The notes under the pieces: generated by a model | What the model was told of the DNA's origin: nothing | The model's database searches: none | The model's input: only the letters and a program-made list of their open reading frames with translations | Translations under genes and position numbers: made by a program | DNA from: Panacibacter ginsenosidivorans | Lineage (GTDB): Bacteria; Bacteroidota; Bacteroidia; Chitinophagales; Chitinophagaceae | Length of the DNA: 64,000 bases | Direction of reading: 5' to 3' | Assembly: GCF_007971225.1 (NCBI RefSeq) | Contig: NZ_CP042435.1 | Span: 186,001 to 250,000 of the forward strand | Part shown: positions 53,434-63,557 of the stretch, piece by piece | Layout of the letters: every line of letters begins with the position of its first letter | Numbering within the stretch: the first letter of the stretch is position 1

Positions 53434-54283
53434 TGTTGATTATTGTTTTTAATTTTTTGTCGTCACCCCAGAAATGCATTGGCTCATAATCCGGGTATTG
53501 ATAATGCCCCAGGTTCAGTGAAATGTTTTTATTTTTTTCTTCAAGATATTTTTCTACTAAAGACTTTACGGTTGAAGGCTTACCGCTGCAACAATTAACA
53601 ATTCCGGTAACATTATTTTGTGTTGCAATCTGAACTACATACGTCGCAACTTTTTCTACTGGCAAGTAATCTCTTGTTTGTTCACCCCCACTCATATTAA
53701 AGACCTTATCACCGTTAGCCAATGCTTTATCAAGTTGCGAAAGTAAGGAATTAGGGTTTTGTCCACTGCCATACATGTAAAACAATCTTATCCATTTTAA
53801 CATATAAGGTTCAACTTTCTGAAGTTCCTGCAAAAATTTTCTCAGGCTATCCTTTGCCAAGGCATAAGGATTTGCAGGCATCGATTGCATATCCTCACTC
53901 AAAGATCCATCCTGCATACCATACTCAAAGCAAGTGCCTGTAACTGTTATATCCTTAATGCCATTGACGATTAAATTTTTTAGAAACTTATAATGAAGGG
54001 GCAAATTTGTTTCAAAATGAAAAAGCGATTTATAATTTGGCAAACCTTCCCATGCTAAATGTATGACTGCATCCGGACTGTCAAAAAACAAAGCATAGTT
54101 TATTGATTCGTCAAAATCCTGAAAATTAAAAGCAACATATTTAACCTGGGAATACCACGAAAATTGTTTTGCTTTTTCTTCACGGGCTGAACTGGCAATA
54201 ACCTGGTAATTATTTTTTAATAATTCCTGCACAACATAATTTCCAATAAAACCTGTTGAGCCTGTTACCAATATTTTTTTCAT
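53426..54283 (-). CDS. NAD-dependent epimerase/dehydratase (sugar reductase)
   Basis: 285 residues, an extended SDR. KKILVTGSTGFIGNYVVQELL binds NAD(P); YALAKDSLRKF has the catalytic Tyr-xxx-Lys; CFEYG and TRDYLPVEKVATYVVQIA follow. In this operon it most probably reduces the 4-keto group of a CDP-4-keto-6-deoxy sugar. It is preceded by a repeat element inside an otherwise tight operon, and overlaps the methyltransferase gene by eight bases. Confidence 0.88.
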   Translation of the reverse strand: MKKILVTGSTGFIGNYVVQELLKNNYQVIASSAREEKAKQFSWYSQVKYVAFNFQDFDESINYALFFDSPDAVIHLAWEGLPNYKSLFHFETNLPLHYKFLKNLIVNGIKDITVTGTCFEYGMQDGSLSEDMQSMPANPYALAKDSLRKFLQELQKVEPYMLKWIRLFYMYGSGQNPNSLLSQLDKALANGDKVFNMSGGEQTRDYLPVEKVATYVVQIATQNNVTGIVNCCSGKPSTVKSLVEKYLEEKNKNISLNLGHYQYPDYEPMHFWGDDKKLKTIINNG

Positions 54284-54303
54284 GCTGAAATATTAATACC
54301 TGA

Positions 54304-54452
54304 TTTTTTTGAGCCAAGCTGCAAAACTTTAAGTAATCATCGTTGCGTCGCACTCTTGTACGGTTTTATCAATGCTCAGCAAATAACAAAACCTTGAAGT
54401 GTGCGACGCAACGATGTTTAATCGATAGACAAAAGCCTGGCTCAAAAAAGGT
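54304..54452. repeat. Paired repeat element inside the CDP-sugar operon
   Basis: Outer TTTTTTTGAGCCAAGCT, forward half-site TTGCGTCGCACTCTTGTAC (54343-54361), a 31-base interior, reverse half-site CTTGAAGTGTGCGACGCAA (54393-54411), flank CGATGTTTAATCG, outer AAGCCTGGCTCAAAAAAG (54433-54450). This 170-base gap is the only break in a cluster whose other genes overlap or abut. Confidence 0.88.
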
Positions 54453-55682
54453 TTATCCTGTCATTTCCAATTTTGGAATAGGAATTACAAACTTACCACC
54501 CCAATCTTTTATGTATGTAAGTTGATTGCTGATCTCCTCCTTTAAATTCCATGGAAGAATAATTACATAATCAGGTTGCTGTTGTTTTAGATATTCTTCC
54601 GCAACTATGGGTATATGGCTTGCCGGCAAAAACTTATTTTGTTTATGCGGATTGGCATCAACAACAAAATCTATGAGATCATTTTTGATACCGCAATAAT
54701 TCAGCAAAGTGTTTCCTTTTGCTGCTGCACCATAAGCAGCCACTTTTTTATTAGCTCTTTTTTGCTGAATAAGAAAATCAGTAAGATCGAGTTTTACTTT
54801 TAATGCTTTTTGTTGAAAATTGTCGTAATAAGAAAGTCCGTTTAATCCTTTATCAATTTCTTTTTTCAAAAGCAATTGCACATTCTGCGAAATTGTTTTG
54901 CTGTTATCTTCCTTATGTTTTGCATAAATACGCAATGAACCGCCATGCGTTGGAATTTCATCTACGTCAAACAACTCTAATCCCTGTGATTCGAAAATTT
55001 GTTTTACTGTATAAAAAGATAAATAAGAAAAATGTTCATGATAAATAGTGTCGAACTGGTTATTATCAATAAGCTGCATCAGATGAGGGAACTCCATCGT
55101 AACAACGCCTGTATCTTTCAGTAATATTTTCATGCCAGCAACAAAATCAACAATGTCCGGAACGTGTGCCAATACATTGTTTCCAAGCAACAGATCTGCT
55201 TTAATATTTTTATGAACAAGTTCTTTTGCTAAGCGTGTCCCAAAGAAATCAACGACAGATTCAATACCTTTATCTATAGCAACTCTAGCCGTGTTTGCTG
55301 TTGGTTCAATGCCTAAAACCGGGATATTTTTCTCCTTAAAATATTGCAGCAGATATCCATCGTTGGAAGCAATTTCAATTACCTGTGATTTTTCATTATA
55401 CCTAAATTTGTCTACCATAAGGCTGGTATACTTTTTTGCGTGTTGTAACCAACTTGTAGAGTAGGAAGAGAAATAAGCATAATTGCTATTAAAAATGGCA
55501 TCTGATTTTTTGTATTCATCTACCTGCACCAAAAAACAATGATGGCAAGTAAACACTTTCAAAGGATAAAATGCTTCCGGTTCATTTAACTCTTCTTTTG
55601 TAAGATAAGAATTTGATGCCGGTGAATTTACCAGGTCAATAAACACATGTTGTAATTCAGTTTTACAAAATCTGCATTGCAT
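54453..55682 (-). CDS. Sugar C-methyltransferase, NovU/TylCIII type
   Basis: 409 residues. N-terminal zinc-ribbon-like MQCRFCKTELQHVFIDL and FTCHHCFLVQ, then SNYAYFSSYSTSWLQHAKKYT, the SAM-binding VIEIASNDGYLLQYFKEKNIPVLGIEPT, GNNVLAHVPDIVDFV and YHEHFSYLSFYTVKQIFESQGLELFDV, and a C-terminal VAAYGAAAKGNTLLNY domain. This family adds a methyl group to C-3 of NDP-4-keto-6-deoxy sugars. With rfbF and rfbG upstream the substrate is probably a CDP-sugar. Confidence 0.9.
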   Translation of the reverse strand: MQCRFCKTELQHVFIDLVNSPASNSYLTKEELNEPEAFYPLKVFTCHHCFLVQVDEYKKSDAIFNSNYAYFSSYSTSWLQHAKKYTSLMVDKFRYNEKSQVIEIASNDGYLLQYFKEKNIPVLGIEPTANTARVAIDKGIESVVDFFGTRLAKELVHKNIKADLLLGNNVLAHVPDIVDFVAGMKILLKDTGVVTMEFPHLMQLIDNNQFDTIYHEHFSYLSFYTVKQIFESQGLELFDVDEIPTHGGSLRIYAKHKEDNSKTISQNVQLLLKKEIDKGLNGLSYYDNFQQKALKVKLDLTDFLIQQKRANKKVAAYGAAAKGNTLLNYCGIKNDLIDFVVDANPHKQNKFLPASHIPIVAEEYLKQQQPDYVIILPWNLKEEISNQLTYIKDWGGKFVIPIPKLEMTG

Positions 55683-55684
55683 AA

Positions 55685-56230
55685 TTATATTCCTTTGAAA
55701 TTTATATCTAAGTAAGGATGATTATTATCACGTTCAGAAATCTCTGTTAGTTGCAAAGGCCATTGAATATTTACAAGAGGTTCATCATATTTTATTCCTG
55801 CTTCTGCGTTAGGATTATAAAACTCTGTATGATGATAAATGAGTTCACAATCATTTGACAGCGTTTGAAAGCCATGTGCAAAACCTTCGGGTATATAAAG
55901 CATTTTCTTGTTTTTTGCAGAAAGCTCCGTTCCAAACCATTGCAAAAAAGTTGATGATCCCTCACGAAGGTCAACAATTACATCATATACTGAACCTGCA
56001 ATACAACGTACCATTTTTATCTCACGAAAAGGTTTTACCTGGTAATGCATTCCCCTGATCGTGCCTTCTGTAAAAGTTGCGGAATGGTTTAATTGTACCC
56101 ATTCTTTATTATGACCAATTTGCTGAAATTCGTTTTTACAATATGTTCTTGCAAACCAACCCCTGCTATCACTAAATGGCGAAAGCTCTATAGTATAACT
56201 GCTGTTTAATTTAGTTGGAGTAAATATCAT
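55685..56230 (-). CDS. dTDP-4-dehydrorhamnose 3,5-epimerase family protein
   Basis: 181 residues. RmlC-like cupin: GWFARTYCKNEF, IRGMHYQVKPFREIKMVRCIAGSVYDVIVDLREGSSTF with the catalytic His, and YIPEGFAHGFQTLSNDCELIYHHTEFYNP. Because rfbF/rfbG surround it and no rmlA/B/D are present, it more likely epimerises C-3 and/or C-5 of a CDP-4-keto sugar than of dTDP-rhamnose intermediates. It overlaps rfbG by four bases (ATGA). Confidence 0.88.
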   Translation of the reverse strand: MIFTPTKLNSSYTIELSPFSDSRGWFARTYCKNEFQQIGHNKEWVQLNHSATFTEGTIRGMHYQVKPFREIKMVRCIAGSVYDVIVDLREGSSTFLQWFGTELSAKNKKMLYIPEGFAHGFQTLSNDCELIYHHTEFYNPNAEAGIKYDEPLVNIQWPLQLTEISERDNNHPYLDINFKGI

Positions 56231-57312
56231 AGGTTAAGGTAATCATTGATTTGCTGAAAAGTAAAATCACCTTGTTTATCACTTGACTGTTTATACCAAT
56301 TAATAGTCCATTCAATGGCTTTTGCCGCGTTCAATTTCGGTTTCCAGTTAAGCTCTTTAATTGCTTTAGTTATATCCAGTTTTAATAGGCCTGCTTCATG
56401 AGGTTGATTATGATCGGATATATCTTTCCATTCACCGCTACCCCATATTTTTATTGATAACTCCACTAGTTCTTTCACAGTAAGATGATCTTCAGGATAA
56501 GGCCCGAAGTTATATGCATGTGAAAAAGAAGTTGCATTTTCATATAATAGTGCACCAAGCAAGAGATAACAACCAAGTGGCTCTAATACATGCTGCCAGG
56601 GTCTCACTCCATGAGGATTACGCACTTCAATAGGCTTATTCTGCACCAATGCTTTAACTATATCAGGAATAATCCGGTCTTTACTCCAGTCACCACCGCC
56701 TATTACATTGCCTGCACGCACGCTTGCAACTGCCTTCCCGTGGACATCCAATTTATTAGTATTGAAAAAAGAATTCCTGAAAGAGCTTACTACAATCTCA
56801 GTACATGCTTTGCTGGCGCTGTAAGGATCGTAACCACCAAGCCTATCATCTTCATTATATAAAATATCCGCTTCTTTATTTTCGTATACTTTATCTGTTG
56901 TAATAATAATAGCTGTGCATTTTTTTTGTAATGATCTTAATGCTTCCAGCACATTAGCTGTGCCCACTACGTTTACATCAAAAGTTTCTGCAGGAATTTC
57001 GTAAGAGCGACGTACCAGTGGTTGTGCCGCAAGGTGAAATATAAAATCAGGTTGAAAAGAAAGTATTTCTTTAGTGAGTTTTTCTTTATTTCTGATATCG
57101 GCAATTATACTCTCTGCAATATTCAGAGGTTTAAGTGAATTATATAGACAATTTTCATATTCAGGCTCTAGTGCGTAACCCTTAATATTCGCACCCAGCA
57201 AATGCAACCATGCAATCAGCCATGAGCCTTTAAAACCCGTATGACCTGTTACAAAAACGTTCTTGTCTTTATAAGCCGATTGTAATTGTTGAAATTTTAC
57301 CACAGTTTCCAT
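56227..57312 (-). CDS. rfbG: CDP-glucose 4,6-dehydratase
   Basis: 361 residues. Extended SDR with VFVTGHTGFKGSWLIAWLHLLGA, LAAQPLVRRSYEIPAETFDVNVVGTANVLEA, catalytic YDPYSASKACTE, and RAGNVIGGGDWSKDRIIPD and VRPWQHVLEPLGCYLLL, which are typical of RfbG rather than RmlB. It converts CDP-glucose to CDP-4-keto-6-deoxyglucose. It overlaps rfbF by 16 bases and the epimerase gene by four. Confidence 0.95.
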   Translation of the reverse strand: METVVKFQQLQSAYKDKNVFVTGHTGFKGSWLIAWLHLLGANIKGYALEPEYENCLYNSLKPLNIAESIIADIRNKEKLTKEILSFQPDFIFHLAAQPLVRRSYEIPAETFDVNVVGTANVLEALRSLQKKCTAIIITTDKVYENKEADILYNEDDRLGGYDPYSASKACTEIVVSSFRNSFFNTNKLDVHGKAVASVRAGNVIGGGDWSKDRIIPDIVKALVQNKPIEVRNPHGVRPWQHVLEPLGCYLLLGALLYENATSFSHAYNFGPYPEDHLTVKELVELSIKIWGSGEWKDISDHNQPHEAGLLKLDITKAIKELNWKPKLNAAKAIEWTINWYKQSSDKQGDFTFQQINDYLNL

Positions 57313-58073
57313 TTCGCCTTATTATTTTGCCATAGTTCTTCTAATTCCAGCTTATCTCTCAATGCATCCATGCATTTCCAAAAACCTTTATGTCTGTAAG
57401 CCACTAACTGATGATCTAAAGTAAGTTTCTCAAGGGGCTCATCTTCCCACATCATATCTGCAACATTTCCATCGAGGTATTTGAATACTTCAGGCTTTAA
57501 TACAAAGAAGCCGGCATTGATTGATTTACTTTCATCTTTTACTTTTTCCCTGAAAGAAACAACTTCTCCGTCTTCTGCAAGATCCATCCCTCCAAATCTT
57601 GCATCCAATTGTACGGCTGTTACTGTGGCTGTTTTTCCATGAGATTTATGAAATTCCAAAAGTTTATCAATTTTTATATCACTTACGCCGTCGCCATAAG
57701 TAAGCATAAAATCTTCATCCCCTATATACTTCTGAACCTGTTTTAAGCGACCTGCGGTTTTTGTATTGGCCCCTGTTTCGACCAATGTTACTTTAAAAGC
57801 TTCAGTATTACTTCCGAGAATTTCCATTTTGTTATTCGCTACATCAATAGTAATATCAGAGTTATGCAGGAAATAATGCATGAAATATTCTTTTATAACA
57901 TAGCCTTTATAGCCAAGGCAAATAATAAAATCATTAAATCCATAATGACTATATATTTTCATTATATGCCATAGTATTGGCTTACCTCCTATCTCAACCA
58001 TCGGCTTTGGCCTCGTATCTGTCTCTTCTGATATTCTTGTTCCAAGCCCCCCAGCAAATATGACTACTTTCAT
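57297..58073 (-). CDS. rfbF: Glucose-1-phosphate cytidylyltransferase
   Basis: 258 residues. The nucleotidyltransferase start KVVIFAGGLGTRISEETDTRPKPMVEIGGKPILWHIMKIYSHYG is diagnostic of RfbF. FMLTYGDGVSDI carries the metal-binding Asp, and NAGFFVLKPEVFKYL, MWEDEPLEKL and HKGFWKCMDALRDKLELEELW complete the family pattern. It makes CDP-glucose from CTP and glucose-1-phosphate, the first step of the cassette, and is the promoter-proximal gene of the operon. Confidence 0.96.
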   Translation of the reverse strand: MKVVIFAGGLGTRISEETDTRPKPMVEIGGKPILWHIMKIYSHYGFNDFIICLGYKGYVIKEYFMHYFLHNSDITIDVANNKMEILGSNTEAFKVTLVETGANTKTAGRLKQVQKYIGDEDFMLTYGDGVSDIKIDKLLEFHKSHGKTATVTAVQLDARFGGMDLAEDGEVVSFREKVKDESKSINAGFFVLKPEVFKYLDGNVADMMWEDEPLEKLTLDHQLVAYRHKGFWKCMDALRDKLELEELWQNNKAKWKLW

Positions 58074-58164
58074 TTTAGTTAAATTGAAATTGGCGCAAAT
58101 CTAAATTATTTGCAGTATTTCCTGCCTACAATTAATGAGCCGTATTTTTGCTTAAAGTTGAATA

Positions 58165-59097
58165 ATGATATCTGATATAAGCAAGGATTTAAAAATATCC
58201 CTCATCATCTGCACCTACAACCGGGATAAATATCTGCCCGAAGCGTTGGAAAGCATTCGTATGCAAACTGCTGACAGCAATGTATTCCAGCTTATCATTG
58301 TTGATAATAAAAGCACTGACAATACAGCTTCTATAGCAAAACAATTCATTGAAAGTAACCCTCAGCTCAATATTAAATGCGCTTTGGAAACAAATAAAGG
58401 ACTCTCTTTTGCAAGAAACCGCGGCATAAAAGAGGCCGATGCTCCGATAATTGCATACGTTGATGATGATGCGATCCTCTCCCCCACTTATTTAGAAGCT
58501 ATGTTGAAATTCTTTTCAGCATACCCGCAGGCAATCGGTGTTGGCGGTAAAGTAATTCCAAAGTATGAAGATGGCAAGGAACCAGCATGGATGAACAAAT
58601 ACCTTAGCGGTTTCGTTGGCAAAGTTGATTACGGAACTGCTACAAAAAAATATGATGCTGATATGAAATACCCTGCCGGCTGTAATATGACTTACAAAAA
58701 AGATATATTGCTAAAAGCAGGTGGCTTCAACAATGATCTTACATTTCGCAGCGATGATAAATATATTTTCTTCAAAATAAAAGAATTGTCAGATGAGATT
58801 TATTACGTACCCGATGCTTATGTTCATCATTACATAGATAGCCACCGGCTTGCGTTTGACAACTTCAAAAAATTATTTTTAAAGACAGGCAGCGAAGAAA
58901 AGATCAGAATAAGGTTGCAACAGGGAAACACCGGCGTTATAAAAAAAGGTATTGAGTTCTTTATCAAATGCGCTGCCTCAATTCTTATTTGGATATTATT
59001 TTTATGCAAAGGCCAAAACATAAAAGGCAAGTATGTTTTTCTCTCGCAATGGTTTACGCTCAAAGGTTTTTTTATGAAAGAAGTTTTTGTAAGATAA
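58165..59097 (+). CDS. Glycosyltransferase family 2
   Basis: 310 residues. KISLIICTYNRDKYLPEALESI, IIVDNKSTDNT, LSFARNRGIKEADAPIIAYVDDDAILSPTYL and GVGGKVIPKYEDGKEPAWM place it in GT2; the C-terminal part has a membrane-associated helix (CAASILIWILFLCKG). It is divergent from rfbF with a 91-base shared upstream region, so the two may be co-regulated. Confidence 0.92.
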   Translation: MISDISKDLKISLIICTYNRDKYLPEALESIRMQTADSNVFQLIIVDNKSTDNTASIAKQFIESNPQLNIKCALETNKGLSFARNRGIKEADAPIIAYVDDDAILSPTYLEAMLKFFSAYPQAIGVGGKVIPKYEDGKEPAWMNKYLSGFVGKVDYGTATKKYDADMKYPAGCNMTYKKDILLKAGGFNNDLTFRSDDKYIFFKIKELSDEIYYVPDAYVHHYIDSHRLAFDNFKKLFLKTGSEEKIRIRLQQGNTGVIKKGIEFFIKCAASILIWILFLCKGQNIKGKYVFLSQWFTLKGFFMKEVFVR

Positions 59098-59101
59098 TTT
59101 T

Positions 59102-59252
59102 TATGAGCCAAACTAAAGCCCTGCTATTAAGCTTTCGTTGCGTCGCACACTTGTACCGAAGAATATAATTCAAAGTTAAAACGACATTTCAAACTCCTTA
59201 CTTGTCCATAAAAATTCCGAACGTACAAGTGAGTGACACAACCGGTGTTGCT
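59102..59252. repeat. Paired repeat element
   Basis: Outer TATGAGCCAAACT, forward half-site TTGCGTCGCACACTTGTAC (59138-59156), a 66-base interior, reverse half-site GTACAAGTGAGTGACACAA (59223-59241), flank CCGGTGTTGCTACAAG. It lies between the convergent GT2 and surface-protein genes. Confidence 0.86.
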
Positions 59253-59278
59253 ACAAGTACTAAAGCTGATAACAAAAA

Positions 59279-62200
59279 TTATCTTACCAATACTACTGTT
59301 CCTTTCCTGTACACTGTGCCGCACAATGCCTGCGCTCTTATCTGGTAAACGTAAGTACCTGTTGGTTGCTTTATTCCTTTATAAGTTCCATCCCAGCATT
59401 CGGCCGGATTTTTTGTATGAAATATCAAACTGCCCCATCTGTCGTATACACTGAAATCAAGACTGGCAAGCGTTCCCCATTTGCGCACGTTAAAGCAATC
59501 ATTATTACCATCATTATTTGGCGTAAATGCAGATGGCAGTTTATAACCGTTCTCCACAGAACCCTTGAATACATTTACGATGATAGAATCTACACCTGCA
59601 CATCCTCCTGCGTTTGTAACCTGTACATAGTAAGTGCTTGTTTGAAGTGGAGCAGCTATTGGATTTGCTATAGTAGAATCTGACAAATAAATTCCGGGCG
59701 ACCAATTGTATATTACTCCACCAGTTGCTTTAAGGGTTGCTGAACCGATGACGCAATCAATATCGTTTGATTTTGTAACGTCAATGCTTGATAATGAAGT
59801 AATATTTACAGTAGTGAAAACAGAATCTGTGATTGCACAAATGTTATCTGTTATAACAGCCTTATATATAGTTGTAACATCAGGAGTAGCAACAGTAACA
59901 GGTTTATTACTTACTGATAAAGTATTTGGCGGATACCATGCATATTCATCTCCACCAGACGCGGTAATTGTAACAGATTCACCTTTACAAACCCCCGCCG
60001 AAGGCGGATCAATTGCAAATACAGGTAATTGCTTTTGCTACCTGTACTGAATCTTTTGCTTTACACCCCTTAATGTCTGCTGCTTCCACAATATAATTTG
60101 TGGTAGCATTTGGTGTAGCAACAGGAGATGCAAGAGAAGGATCATTTAACCCTGATACCGGCGACCATATATAAGAAACAGCGGTAGGTGATGTCGCGGC
60201 AATGGTTGTGCTGTTACCAAAACAGATCAACGAATCTAATGATCCTGCAACTACAGCTGGCAAAGGGTTTACAACGACTGCTACAGAATCAAGCGCCTTA
60301 CATCCTGCGTCCGTTGTTACGGTAACAATATATTTAGTGCCATTTGATGGAGTAGCTAAAGGTGTTGCAGAAGTATTGGAGGAAAGTCCGCCAGAAGGAC
60401 TCCATAAATAGCTTACCCCTTGTGTAGCATTAGTGGAAAGCAACACTGAGCCACCTGCGCAAATAGCTGTATCTGCAAGTACTGTTACAACAGGCATTGG
60501 GGCTACATTTAGTAATACTGAATCACTTTCTTTACAACCATATATATCTGTTACAACAATATAATACTGAGTTGTATCAATTGGAGAGGCAAGTGGATTT
60601 TTTACAGATGGATCTGATAATGTATTGCCTGGTGACCATGCATAAGCTTGTACATTATTTCCATTTGCCGTCAATGAAATATTTGAACCAGTACATATAG
60701 TTGTATCGTTGGTAACTTTTAGCTGTATTGCAGTGTGAGCACTAAGTTTTAATGAATCTGAGCCTGCACAACCAGAAGTGTTTGTTACATGTACTATATA
60801 GATGCCTGCTGTATCTGCTATGATTGTTTGTGTTGTACGGCCGTCATTCCAAAGATATGTTGAGCCATTGTTGCCGGCGTTTAGTAGGAGACTACCAAGC
60901 CGACAGATAGTTGTATCGGGACCAAGGTTTACAATGGGTGAAATATTTTGCAAAGTATTGATACTGTCCCGAACTGTGCATCCATAATAATCTGATTGAA
61001 CCCAATAAATACCAGGTTGATTGACTGTAATAACACTATCAGTTTTTCCATTATTCCAGGTATAAGTTCCTTCGGGAAAAGAAGTTTTAAGCAGTAAACT
61101 GTCCCCACTACAAAAAGCTGTATCAAATAATGGCGTTTTAACCGGCGATGGCATAACAACAATACTTTTACACAGTGAAGTTTGCGTAGCAAGCCCTTCA
61201 TCTACCATCAGGTTAATATTATATATCCCAGGTGCATTATAAGTAATTTGTTGGGGGATGGAATCTGAAGAATTAGGAATGCTGGAATTGTTGCAACCTG
61301 AAAATTGCAAACGGACAAGCGTATTGCTATTTACGTTTGGTATAAAACTGTAAAGATCTGATCCAATCCTAAAAAATTTGGAAAAGGAATTTGGAAAAGA
61401 CAATCCAGTGATATTATTTAGAATAATTGAAGATGGGGTGCTTTCAATATCAAATCCGAAATTAAGTTTTATAATATTATTGGACTGTTCATTCAAAACG
61501 TAACCAAAGATTCCATCGCACGATTGAACGATTTGTATGTCTCTTGGCTCATTTAATAAGCCATTCAAATTTCCTAAATTTATTGCAACAGGTGTGTTTA
61601 GAAGTGAAGTACCAAAATCAAGTCTTGTTAGTGTATTATTGTCTCTGTTTGCGATAAAAATGTACCATTTAGAATTGTTTTTTATAACATGAATTCCCGA
61701 CGACCAATCCAAGTCTCCGAGATTGCCAAGATTTATAGCTGTTGGAGAAGTGGTAAAGTCAGTTCCAAAATTAAATCTTGTTAGTGTTTTATTTTCAGCA
61801 TTTGGCGTAAAGCCATACCAATTTCCATTTTCATTAAAAATATAAATATCATGTGGATAAGCAAGATTACCGACATTGCCCCAATTTATCACTATAGGAG
61901 ACCCATTGGTAATATTGCTTCCAAAATCAACCTTTAAAATAAACGGAATTGTACCTCCTCCAATATATCCTCCTACAATAAATGCATACCAGGAATTTCC
62001 ATCTTTGATCAATTGAACCCCTTCAGCATTGTTTTGTAATAAGCCCCCAAAATTTCCAAGATTTACAGCAGTTGGGGCATTAAGTAAACTGTTACCAAAA
62101 TCTAGTCTTACCAACTGCCCCGGATAGTTATTTACAACAAAACCATAATAATTTCCATTCACTTCAGCAAAATCCATAAATACAGGAAGGTTTAATTGAT

Positions 62201-63160
62201 TTCCTATATTTCCAAGATTTATTCCATCAGGAATTTGATTTATTGCAGTTTCACAAAAATTCCAGTAAAAATTTGTACCGCCAGTTGTTGTATTCTGTAT
62301 TGTTACAGGGGTATTAATACACACTGTATCTGGTGCAACAAAACCGGCAATAACAATCGGATCTGGAATAAGCGTAATGCCACAAGAGTCAGCAATAAAA
62401 TTCTGACAAGTTGGATTGCTATCTTTTATGCTTGCAGAATTAAGTAAGCCACCATTCCAGGTATTATTTCCCTGCTCATTCTTAAGATCATCAAAAGTGT
62501 AATATGCTTTTAGCCCGGTTTGGGCTGATGGATTCGGTAAAGATTTGTCCATATAAGTCTTTAATTGATCTTGCGTGCGTGCAACATTCCAAATCCGCAC
62601 CTCATCAATTAAGCCTAAAAATTCTGATGGCCATGGGTTGGATGTACAGGCTGTAGTACCAAAAGTAGTAGCGTAACTGTTTGTGATCATATTTCCGCTA
62701 CAAGCAATTTCACTTAACAAATAACCATTGCGGTAATATTTTAAAGAACTACCATCATAAACCATTGCTAAATGATAGGTCTTATTCAATTCAATACTAC
62801 AAACATCGGGTGTTGCAAAAAATCCATTTGTGGTTGTAATTTCTGCACGGTTTGCTCTTAGTAAATAATTTACGTCGGTGGGATCACAATGTTTAGAAAC
62901 GATATCCCCCCATAAAAACTGTTATTATATGCCTGAGTTTGGCTTATTCTTGCCTCAACTGTTACTTTGTTTCCTGTAATATCAAGATCACCAATAGTTA
63001 TTCCTGATTTTGCCGCGAGCACATTCAACCATGTATTCGCGCAATTCTGCCCGTTCACAGTGCCTGCAATAAGTAAAAGGATAGATAGTACAAAAACAAA
63101 TCGGGTGAGTATAAAAAAAATAGGCAGTTTACGGGTTGCTCTCAACATGTTCTTATTCAT
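59279..63160 (-). pseudogene. Large T9SS-secreted surface protein, broken by two frameshifts
   Basis: Three frames together encode one protein of about 1,290 residues. N-terminal: signal peptide (FVLSILLLIAGTVNGQ) and a LamG domain, cut at a C6 run (62906-62911; one more base would restore the frame, reading YGGDIVSKHC). Middle (60009-62898): the rest of LamG (FLGLIDEVRIWNVARTQDQL), five propeller-like repeats of about 55 residues (INLGN, GNWYGF, LTRFNFG) and PKD/Ig-like repeats (YLWSPSGGLSSNTSATPLATP). A second shift within 60011-60038, probably at TTTT 60033-60036, breaks before DPPSAGVCKGES. C-terminal: the T9SS type B/gliding-motility domain (PSAFTPNNDGNNDCFNV, TGTYVYQI). It may be a sequencing artefact. 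Confidence 0.85.
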
Positions 63161-63317
63161 GTTGGGTAATTATATCAGCGAATATCCTGATTTTCCTGAA
63201 AAAATCATTTTTTTATAGTGAATTTAATAACTCTTAAAGAATCCTTTCGGCATGGGAAAAACAGATAAGTGTTCATAATATAACAATAATTATTTTTTTG
63301 TTGCCACATGCTTTGTT

Positions 63318-63373
63318 GCACAAGTGTGCGACGCAACATAAGCATTATTTGTATCCTATCGCCTGGTTCAAAA
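63318..63373 (-). repeat. Repeat element end: half-site plus outer motif, reverse
   Basis: GCACAAGTGTGCGACGCAA at 63318-63336, then outer motif CGCCTGGTTCAAAAAAATC. The forward partner is not visible nearby. The rest of 63161-63686 shows no gene. Confidence 0.75.
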
Positions 63374-63557
63374 AAATCCTTTCCATATAAAATTGCAGTG
63401 ACAACCGGTGAGATACCCTTGGCATAAACCGAAATAAAAATCTTTTGTAACTCTAGTAAAAATATTGCGCCATGCAATTTTGAAATAATTTTTAAACATG
63501 CTTGTAGGTTATAAGTAATATTTTTTATGTACTTAGCTTAATGTTCTCTACTCATTT

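Noticed and set aside
63205-63477. 90-codon open frame on the minus strand
   Set aside because: Its middle is the translated half-site and outer motif at 63318-63373; no signal peptide or motif.
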